DNA from: CAYVUI01 sp964454745
Lineage (GTDB): Bacteria; Planctomycetota; Phycisphaerae; Sedimentisphaerales; Anaerohalosphaeraceae
Length of the DNA stretch: 14,011 nt
Assembly: GCA_964454745.1 (NCBI GenBank)
Contig: CAYVUI010000116.1
Coordinates: forward strand, 1-14,011
Direction of reading: 5' to 3'
Part shown: piece by piece, positions 7,149 to 12,736 of the stretch
Numbering within the stretch: the first letter of the stretch is position 1
Layout of the letters: every line of letters starts with the position of its first letter
Notes under the pieces: model-generated
The model's input: only the letters and a program-made list of their open reading frames with translations
Databases searched by the model: none
What the model was told of the DNA's origin: nothing
Position numbers and translations under genes: made by a program

Positions 7149-9131
7149 ATGATGAACAGAAAACAACCCGACCGATGGGAGCTGTTGAAACGAGCCGCCG
7201 CACTTAACAATGGAATAAGCCCTGCAGATTTCAGGCGATTTCGAATCCTCTTTGCCCGTCGTGGCAATGCTCCCCGTGAATATTTCGCCCTTGAATCCAG
7301 CATTTTTTTCCGGGAATTCAAAGAATCGCTTCAATTACAACCTTTTACCACTCCCCGTCCCATGCGGGGAGATATTATTTTAGGGAAACATCCCGGGGGT
7401 ACAAGCCGGTATGAATCCAAATTTGCTCCCAGCCATTTATTAGGGATTGGTGCAACAGGATCGGGCAAAACCGTCATGCTGACATTTTTGCTCCTCCAGT
7501 ACCTGGTCATTGCCTCCGGGATTTGGGTCTTTGATTTCATCAAGCGGGAATTACGGGGCATCAGGCGACTGGCTCAAAGAATGCAAATCCCCTTTGAAGT
7601 CTGCCGGTATGAATACCTTCGGATCAACCTTCTGGATCCACAGGGAACCAATCCGTCTTTGTATGCCAATGTCTGTGCCGAGTTTTTCACTCTCATGTTG
7701 TCGATGCCACCGGTAGCGAAGTTGATCCTGAAAATTTGCATTACGGATCTGTACCGGCAAGGCGGAATTTTACTGGATCCCAATGCCTCGCCACCACTGA
7801 TGTCAGAATTGATCAGGCAGGTACGGTCCTTTGAAGGGAACAAGGCGGCCAAAGAGGCGATTTTGATCCGTTTGGAAGGTTTTTTAGCAAATCAGGAATC
7901 CATCTTTAATGTTCGCAAGGGACTTCCGGTCTCAGAACTGGCCCAACGGTTCATCATCTGGGAATTCGACGGGACCGAGACCACTCACCAAAACCTGGTG
8001 GTATCCTATCTGATCAGTATGCTTTTTCTGCAACGGGTCCAGTTCCGGTCCAATCAACTTATGATCGTCGCACTGGATGAGGCCAGCCGGTTGTATTCCC
8101 AGAAGATTGAATCGACTTATGATGGTCCCAGCTTTATCAGCACGGCAACCGCAACCGTCCGAAAAATGATGATCGCATTGTTGGTTTTTACCCAAACCAC
8201 GCATGATCTGAGCAATTCCATCATCAGTAACAGCGGTATTAAGGCTTTATTTCGCGTGGGGTCGGCCCGGGATTATGAGGCATTTGGTCGTTCAATGGGA
8301 CTCACAGCGACTCAGATTCAATGGGTAAAAACGAACCTGGAAATTGGTCAACAGATCATCAAAATGGGCTTTGGATGGCAGGTTCCATTTTTAAACCGGA
8401 CACCGAATATCCAGCTGCCCGAAGATGTCAGTGACCGGGAAGTCACGTTGAGTTCCCAAGCCATTATGAACCTGATCCGACAGCCCCCCTCCGTGTCGAT
8501 TCCCTTATTAACACCTACGACAACGGTTTCACCTGAGGACCCTCTTGAATCCTTAACACCTTCGGAAAAAGCCCTTTACCAGGAAATCCGCCAAAATCCC
8601 CTTGAGCCCAATGCCACTGCACACTACCGGGCGGCCGGGCTCAATACTCGTCAGGGTGGCCGGGCCAAAAAGTCCCTGGTTGAAAAAGGGCTCTGCCGGG
8701 AGACGCTGGTAGAGAAAGGGAAACGGGGCGGTGCAAAGTCCTTCTTGGAAATCGTTGATACCGGCAAATCCGGTCGCAGGGGAGGATCGCTGCACAACTA
8801 CCTGAGGAACATCGCTCAATCGTGGTATCAGTCACAGGGATTATCGACGCAGATGGAAATGCCCCATCGTCTTGATGACCAGACGGTCTATGTGGACCTG
8901 GCGGTATTTACTTCGGATGGGACAACCGAAGCCCTGGAAATCGAGACCGAAGACAGCCCGAGAGCCCTGGGGAATGTCCAAAAGAATCTCGTATTGGGAT
9001 TTACGAGGGTGTCGGTCCTGACCCCCAATAAAAAGGTGCGTGAATCTGTCCGGAAACGGATATTCAGCGGGATTCCTCTTCCGGAACACGACCGAATCCA
9101 TTTTCGCTCTATCGGCTTTTATGAACAGTAG
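7149..9131 (+). CDS. HerA/TraG-type P-loop ATPase with C-terminal winged-helix and nuclease-like regions
   Basis: The 660-residue protein has Walker A GATGSGKT (101-108) and Walker B LMIVALDE (304-311), plus a sensor-like LLVFTQT (344-350). This is the layout of the HerA/FtsK/TraG superfamily of hexameric DNA or protein pumps. It has no N-terminal membrane segments, unlike most TraG/VirD4 proteins. Residues about 468-535 look like a winged helix (PSEKALYQEI ... RAKKSLVEKGL). Residues about 548-640 contain VDLAVF (582-587), EALEIETED (594-602) and QKNLVLGF (611-618), a pattern seen in PD-(D/E)xK-like domains, with Asp583 and Glu597/Glu599 as possible metal ligands. The usual Lys is replaced, so activity is unsure. 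GGGAG lies upstream; ATG 7152 is better spaced than ATG 7149. No relaxase gene is present, so conjugation is not established. Confidence 0.85.
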   Translation: MMNRKQPDRWELLKRAAALNNGISPADFRRFRILFARRGNAPREYFALESSIFFREFKESLQLQPFTTPRPMRGDIILGKHPGGTSRYESKFAPSHLLGIGATGSGKTVMLTFLLLQYLVIASGIWVFDFIKRELRGIRRLAQRMQIPFEVCRYEYLRINLLDPQGTNPSLYANVCAEFFTLMLSMPPVAKLILKICITDLYRQGGILLDPNASPPLMSELIRQVRSFEGNKAAKEAILIRLEGFLANQESIFNVRKGLPVSELAQRFIIWEFDGTETTHQNLVVSYLISMLFLQRVQFRSNQLMIVALDEASRLYSQKIESTYDGPSFISTATATVRKMMIALLVFTQTTHDLSNSIISNSGIKALFRVGSARDYEAFGRSMGLTATQIQWVKTNLEIGQQIIKMGFGWQVPFLNRTPNIQLPEDVSDREVTLSSQAIMNLIRQPPSVSIPLLTPTTTVSPEDPLESLTPSEKALYQEIRQNPLEPNATAHYRAAGLNTRQGGRAKKSLVEKGLCRETLVEKGKRGGAKSFLEIVDTGKSGRRGGSLHNYLRNIAQSWYQSQGLSTQMEMPHRLDDQTVYVDLAVFTSDGTTEALEIETEDSPRALGNVQKNLVLGFTRVSVLTPNKKVRESVRKRIFSGIPLPEHDRIHFRSIGFYEQ

Positions 9132-9148
9132 TTAATTCATTTTCACTT

Positions 9149-9175
9149 CCTGTTTACCACCCCCCGGAAAACAGG
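9149..9175 (+). repeat. Hairpin repeating the CTGTTT/AAACAG stem
   Basis: CCTGTTT (9149-9155) pairs with AAACAGG (9169-9175) across a 13-base C-rich loop, in the gap after the ATPase gene. The core stem CTGTTT/AAACAG is the same as in the hairpin at 7104-7122 before that gene. No T-run follows, so it is not a typical terminator. Confidence 0.45.
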
Positions 9176-9209
9176 ACAAACGGAAAAATGGAATGTCAGG
9201 AGAACAATT

Positions 9210-9419
9210 ATGCGTTTTCGTTTTGAAAATCTGTTTGGTTTGATGCTGTTTGGATTTTTGATCTATCTGTTCGTTAGGCTGCACCCCGTTCTGGATCGCT
9301 GGTTCGAGGAACTGGAATATGGATATCACTACCCACAGAGTCCGGTTTCCAGGGTTCTGACCCTGGGCCTGGTATGTGTAACGATTGTGGCTGTAGCCAA
9401 AATCCTATCGAGAAGATAA
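9210..9419 (+). CDS. Small membrane protein (69 residues, two hydrophobic segments)
   Basis: ATG 9210 is preceded by AGGAGAAC (9198-9205). The product has one hydrophobic segment at residues about 7-23 (LFGLMLFGFLIYLFV) and another at about 48-64 (LTLGLVCVTIVAVAKIL). A charged/aromatic loop with a Glu-Glu-x-Glu patch and several tyrosines joins them. The ends are basic (MRFRF..., ...SRR), suggesting that both termini are cytoplasmic. It follows the ATPase gene by 78 bases. It could tether the membrane-less ATPase (inference from position). Confidence 0.7.
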   Translation: MRFRFENLFGLMLFGFLIYLFVRLHPVLDRWFEELEYGYHYPQSPVSRVLTLGLVCVTIVAVAKILSRR

Positions 9420-9484
9420 GAATAATTATGTCAGAACTTAATGGCTTGGCCAGCCTGAAAGCGGCTAGAAAGGAGAAAAATATT

Positions 9485-9649
9485 ATGCAGAATAACCGTG
9501 AGCAAGAGCGTTCCCAGGTGAATGCGGAACAGGTCTATGTGAATCCGGCCGCACCTCCGGTGGACCATTTTTCCAACTATGATGATATTGAAGTGATAGA
9601 CCTGGATAATCCCCGCGGCCAGATCAAACCAACGACCTGGCACCAGTAA
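9485..9649 (+). CDS. 54-residue acidic, probably disordered protein; positional candidate for the conjugated modifier
   Basis: ATG 9485 has AGGAG 9 bases upstream (9471-9475). A longer in-frame start at ATG 9428 would give 73 residues but has a weaker signal. The protein has a Gln/Asn/Glu/Arg-rich N-terminus, a proline-containing middle (NPAAPPVDHF), an acidic stretch (NYDDIEVIDLDNP) and the C-terminus TTWHQ. It has no Cys and no predicted hydrophobic core, and it is too short for a beta-grasp fold. It is the last gene before a strong terminator, and the E2 gene begins just after that. Acidic, disordered and Gln-terminated features superficially recall Pup-like modifiers, but there is no GGQ/GGE end and no PafA/Dop homologue. 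The modifier role is a guess from position. Confidence 0.6.
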   Translation: MQNNREQERSQVNAEQVYVNPAAPPVDHFSNYDDIEVIDLDNPRGQIKPTTWHQ

Positions 9650-9658
9650 CCAACGCTG

Positions 9659-9686
9659 CCGGGCGGCCTCGGCTGCCCGGTTTTTT
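9659..9686 (+). terminator. Strong intrinsic terminator inside the cluster
   Basis: CCGGGCGGC (9659-9667) pairs with GCTGCCCGG (9672-9680) with one G-U pair and a four-base loop, followed by six T residues (9681-9686). It lies 9 bases after the stop of the 54-residue gene and 26 bases before the E2 start. No promoter fits into the short remaining gap, so E2, JAB, E1 and downstream genes depend on read-through. Confidence 0.8.
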
Positions 9687-9712
9687 ACAAATCAATTCTT
9701 AAGGAGCTTACG

Positions 9713-10102
9713 ATGAAATGGTACGAAAACAATCCGGGCCGGTTTGAGATGGAAAAGTGTCTGCTCGCCCGTCATCATCCCGGTTCCAAAGTAGTCATCA
9801 AAAACGGCAGGATCAGCGTTCTTAAAAGAGTACAAACCGCTCAGGCAACATACCTGCTGGAAGGAATTTTCCCAAAAAATTATCCATATGCACCGATGGG
9901 AATCTATATTCTTGAGCCTGTCTTGCAGAAAACACCCCCGCATCAATACAAAGGAGGCCGGCTTTGCCTACATGGCGGCAATGATGTCGGCCCGGAAACG
10001 ACGGCGAAAGTTTATTTCGACTGGGCCGTTCAATGGCTCAATATCTATGAAGAATGGCTCAGGGGCAAGTCCTGGCCCAAAAGGAACATCTCCAGAATGT
10101 AA
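9713..10102 (+). CDS. E2 (ubiquitin-conjugating-like) enzyme
   Basis: The 129-residue protein follows the prokaryotic E2 pattern. A beta-meander is followed by FPKNYPYAP (53-61), equivalent to the FPxxYPxxPP block of UBC proteins. GGRLCLHG (81-88) follows with Cys85 as the presumed thioester cysteine, and then a C-terminal helix with Trp104 and Trp108, and EEW (113-115). It would accept an activated modifier from the E1 encoded two genes downstream. It lacks the eukaryotic HPN motif, as bacterial E2s usually do; His87 is close to the Cys. AAGGAG precedes ATG 9713 by 6 bases. It is the first gene after the internal terminator. Confidence 0.85.
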   Translation: MKWYENNPGRFEMEKCLLARHHPGSKVVIKNGRISVLKRVQTAQATYLLEGIFPKNYPYAPMGIYILEPVLQKTPPHQYKGGRLCLHGGNDVGPETTAKVYFDWAVQWLNIYEEWLRGKSWPKRNISRM

Positions 10103-10135
10103 TTGATATTAACAATAATCTGAAAGGATAGAGAC

Positions 10136-11014
10136 ATGAACATAAAAGCATTAGTGGTAAATAACGCTCAAAACACCATAGCCATAGACTCGAAACAGTG
10201 CCGGTTGGAAACCGGCGGAATTATGGTAGGAACCCTCGGAAATCCCTTCACCATCGTTGCCGCCGGTAAAAGTGGCCTAAATTCCAAACATCACGCTACG
10301 AAGTACATCTCGGATCCGGTTGCAGATAAAAATTGTCTGCAAGCGGCAAAGAAGAAATACGGTGAATCGGTCGTGCCTGTGGGATGGTGGCACAAGCATC
10401 CATCAGGTTTTGACCGGCCCAGTGCCGGTGACCGTCGGCAGATCCGAGAATTGCAAAAGGAATTTAATGATGACAAGCCGGTTCTGATGGGTATCGTGAA
10501 TAACTGCGAGAGTATATCGACGAATATTGCCCTTAAACTTTATAGTTTGGATTCCAATGACCAGTTGCGAGAGCATGCCTGGCAGCTTGTAGATGACAAC
10601 CATCCCAAATTATTGGGTGCTATTTCACAGGCACCGAGCAATCCTGAGTTAAAGGATGTCGATTTTTGGAAGGATCCCGAATTTCAATTTTACTTTCAAA
10701 AGACGGGGCGTGACAGGATTTTACTTGAGATCAGGGAGCTTAAGCAGGCCGGTTGGCTGGTGACGACCGTCCGTCACCGGGAAAAGGAAACATTAATGCT
10801 TCGGCTTTTTGATGGCATGAACGATTTTCAGTTGATCCTGCCCCCGGAATATCCACTCAATCCCCCGCAAATCGTCACTCCTGAAGGTGAATCAATCATC
10901 ACTTCCCAGATCTTGGGGCAGTGGAACTCGCTTTGCCCTCTTACGGAATTGGCGGATCAGGCCGCACGCATATTGATTTGTGACCACTGCAAGAGGCAGT
11001 TCGTCAGAAAATAA
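10136..11014 (+). CDS. JAMM (JAB) isopeptidase fused to a second E2/RWD-like domain
   Basis: Residues about 1-150 form a JAB/MPN domain with the full JAMM motif: Glu25 (LETGG), His86 and His88 (WHKHPSG), Ser96 and Asp99 (PSAGD). A zinc-dependent isopeptidase or modifier-processing activity is therefore expected. Residues about 190-280 look like a UBC/RWD fold: LLEIRELKQAGW, a meander, LILPPEYPLNPPQI (233-246), Trp263 and a final helix. The residue corresponding to the E2 catalytic Cys is not in the normal position before the Trp; Cys267 lies after it. This domain is probably non-catalytic and used for binding. A CxxC (282-285) closes the protein. AAAGGA precedes the ATG by 7 bases. A JAMM enzyme and an E2-like domain in one chain next to a separate active-looking E2 is unusual. 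Confidence 0.87.
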   Translation: MNIKALVVNNAQNTIAIDSKQCRLETGGIMVGTLGNPFTIVAAGKSGLNSKHHATKYISDPVADKNCLQAAKKKYGESVVPVGWWHKHPSGFDRPSAGDRRQIRELQKEFNDDKPVLMGIVNNCESISTNIALKLYSLDSNDQLREHAWQLVDDNHPKLLGAISQAPSNPELKDVDFWKDPEFQFYFQKTGRDRILLEIRELKQAGWLVTTVRHREKETLMLRLFDGMNDFQLILPPEYPLNPPQIVTPEGESIITSQILGQWNSLCPLTELADQAARILICDHCKRQFVRK

Positions 11015-11041
11015 ACCCTAATTTTTAGTAGGAGAACCATC

Positions 11042-12196
11042 ATGAATACAGACCTTCCTGGTGCCAATTACCAGATCTATCTTTTTTTAAAAGATGCTTC
11101 CCACAGGGAGCGATTGGTTCCAAAAACCTGGCTGTATGGCCAGATCAATCATAGGACAAAAACAATTTTTATGTCGCCCTATGAACCCCCAAATAAAGCA
11201 ATCCCCTGGGTTGGTATCGTTCAGGAGAAATCCGATACAGGGAATCTTTATCCCACAATAATGAATGTATTTGTTGATGGGGATTCTTTAATCGCCTGCG
11301 GCCGAATTCAGCATGAATATTGTCAGATCCCCATCCGTGTCATCTATCAGGCCGCCTGTTATGAACGTACCCCATTTAATCCATTCGAAATGAACCTGCT
11401 GGGGAACACAACTGTCCTGATTTTTGGCGCCGGTACCGGTGGCGGTAAAATCGCAGTGGAACTGGCGCGGGCGGGTGTCGGTCATATCATTATCGTTGAT
11501 CCCGAACCACTCGAATGGGCCAATATCTCACGGCATGAAGGGGACCTTTTTGATATCGGCAAATCCAAGGCACAAATCATTGCCGAAAAAATCTATAAGA
11601 TCAATCCGACTATTAAGATCACTATATACGCTGAAAACATATTTGACTGGCCGATTTATAATATCAATCAGCTCATAAGTAAAAAAGACCTGGTCATCGC
11701 CGCTACAGACAAAACGGATGTTCAGCTTTTAATCAATGAATTCACACACAAGCTAAGAGTTCCCGCGGTCTTTGGCGGTTGTTACGAGGAAGCTCACGGC
11801 GGTGAAGTTTTTTATACCTTACCGGGTGAGGAGATGCCTTGTCTATCGTGTTTACGCAGTGGCATGGCCCAGCCCAGACAGAATAACAACATCGATTACA
11901 GCACGGCCATCGGACCTGAGGATTATCAGGGACAGCCGGGACTGCACGCCATGGTGGATTTTGTGACCTGTACGGAGATTTTGATCTCCCTGGCGATACT
12001 CTTTCGCGATATCCCCGGCTGCAAACTGTCAGAACTGATCAATCCCAAGAGAAACTTTTTACTTGTAGGCGGGGCGCTGGGGGCCGGTTTTTACCGGTTT
12101 AAAAAGCCCTTTGATGTCTTTTTTCAGCCGCTCAGCGGCCCCCGGAAGAATTGCATAACTTGCAGCAAGCCGGATGCATCGGCTTTGACTGCTTAA
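11042..12196 (+). CDS. E1 (ThiF/MoeB/UBA-like) activating enzyme
   Basis: The 384-residue protein has an unassigned N-terminal alpha/beta region (1-115), followed by an adenylating Rossmann domain. GAGTGG (129-134) binds nucleotide, and IIIVDPEPLEWANISRHEGD carries the acidic residue Asp153 and the N-x-x-R pair Asn161/Arg164. GKSKA follows at 173-177, and ATDKTD at 221-226. Two CxxC pairs, 267-270 and 371-374, should hold the structural zinc. Candidate thioester cysteines are Cys247 and Cys310. In ubiquitin-like pathways such an enzyme adenylates the C-terminus of a modifier and hands it to an E2. AGGAGAAC lies before ATG 11042. No rhodanese or sulphur-carrier gene is nearby, so a thiamine/molybdopterin role is unlikely. 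The free E1 differs from the E1-E2 fusion (Cap2) in many CBASS loci. Confidence 0.92.
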   Translation: MNTDLPGANYQIYLFLKDASHRERLVPKTWLYGQINHRTKTIFMSPYEPPNKAIPWVGIVQEKSDTGNLYPTIMNVFVDGDSLIACGRIQHEYCQIPIRVIYQAACYERTPFNPFEMNLLGNTTVLIFGAGTGGGKIAVELARAGVGHIIIVDPEPLEWANISRHEGDLFDIGKSKAQIIAEKIYKINPTIKITIYAENIFDWPIYNINQLISKKDLVIAATDKTDVQLLINEFTHKLRVPAVFGGCYEEAHGGEVFYTLPGEEMPCLSCLRSGMAQPRQNNNIDYSTAIGPEDYQGQPGLHAMVDFVTCTEILISLAILFRDIPGCKLSELINPKRNFLLVGGALGAGFYRFKKPFDVFFQPLSGPRKNCITCSKPDASALTA

Positions 12197-12219
12197 TGAA
12201 AAAGGAAAGGAGATCTAAA

Positions 12220-12405
12220 ATGGAAGTCTTAGCTATGGTTGCCATTGGCATTGTACTTATTGCCGGTCTTTCCAGGAAAGCCGGGAATAGGTCCGGTTCC
12301 CAGAAATCACAGCCCCGCGATAAAGGAAAGCAGGTGATTATCCGGAAAAACGGCAAACAGATCAGGTACCGGATAAATCGGTATGGTGAAATTTTTGAAG
12401 AATAA
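12220..12405 (+). CDS. Small membrane-anchored basic protein (61 residues)
   Basis: ATG 12220 has AGGAG 7 bases upstream. The product starts with one hydrophobic segment (residues about 3-17, LAMVAIGIVLIAGL) and continues as a strongly basic tail (KGKQVIIRKNGKQIRYRINRYGE). A longer in-frame start at 12151 would overlap the E1 gene and is less likely. It lies between E1 and the excisionase-like gene. The basic tail could touch nucleic acid or an acidic partner such as the 54-residue protein; this is inference. Confidence 0.65.
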   Translation: MEVLAMVAIGIVLIAGLSRKAGNRSGSQKSQPRDKGKQVIIRKNGKQIRYRINRYGEIFEE

Positions 12406-12439
12406 CAACCTCTAAAACGGACAAGAAAGGACTATATTC

Positions 12440-12652
12440 ATGAACCGAAAGTTAACACAACAGGAGATGGAATCGGCATTACACCGGTATCCACCGATCC
12501 TGCTACCAGAAGAAGCGGCACAACTGCTCAGAATAAAAGTGTCTACTTTATATCGACATTTGTCTGAAGGTAAATACAACAAAGCTGTGAAAAGGGGCAA
12601 ACCGGTCCGGTTCTGGCGAGACCGGCTCATCCAGGAATTTATGCTGGGGTGA
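12440..12652 (+). CDS. Excisionase/AlpA-like DNA-binding protein
   Basis: The 70-residue protein is a MerR-type helix-turn-helix of the excisionase (HTH_17) kind: LPEEAAQLLRIKVSTLYRHLSEG (22-44), then the wing KAVKRGKPVRFWRDRLIQEFM (48-68). Such proteins bend DNA at attachment sites and set the direction of recombination, or regulate the integrase. AAAGGA precedes ATG 12440 by about 8 bases. Its stop (12650-12652) is in the same frame as the downstream integrase gene, which has no further stop between, so read-through would give a fusion. Confidence 0.8.
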   Translation: MNRKLTQQEMESALHRYPPILLPEEAAQLLRIKVSTLYRHLSEGKYNKAVKRGKPVRFWRDRLIQEFMLG

Positions 12653-12672
12653 TTTTTTTGGGAAAAAGATTT

Positions 12673-12693
12673 GCGCTTTTTACACAAAAGCGC
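12673..12693. repeat. Perfect 8-bp inverted repeat between excisionase and integrase genes
   Basis: GCGCTTTT (12673-12680) and AAAAGCGC (12686-12693) are exact complements around the loop TACAC. No T-run follows on the plus strand, so it is not a standard terminator there. It could be an operator or a recombination-protein site, or an RNA hairpin limiting integrase synthesis. Confidence 0.5.
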
Positions 12694-12736
12694 TACACTG
12701 GTAGAACAGTTGAATCCTGAGTTGAAAGGTCTGAAA

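Noticed and set aside
8553..8835. Minus-strand frames inside the ATPase gene
   Set aside because: Low-complexity shadows of a gene with clear Walker motifs on the other strand.
9374..9484. Longer start (9374) for the 54-residue protein
   Set aside because: It would overlap the previous membrane protein gene by 46 bases and has no ribosome binding site; ATG 9485 has AGGAG at good spacing.
9485..9649. Identification of the 54-residue protein as Pup or UBact
   Set aside because: The C-terminus is TTWHQ without the GGQ/GGE-type end, and no PafA or Dop ligase is present.
9713..12196. PRTRC plasmid cassette
   Set aside because: PRTRC sets include a ParB-type protein and several named small proteins; none is recognisable here.
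9713..12196. CBASS type II
   Set aside because: No cGAS/DncV-like nucleotidyltransferase and no typical effector is present, and E1 and E2 are separate genes.
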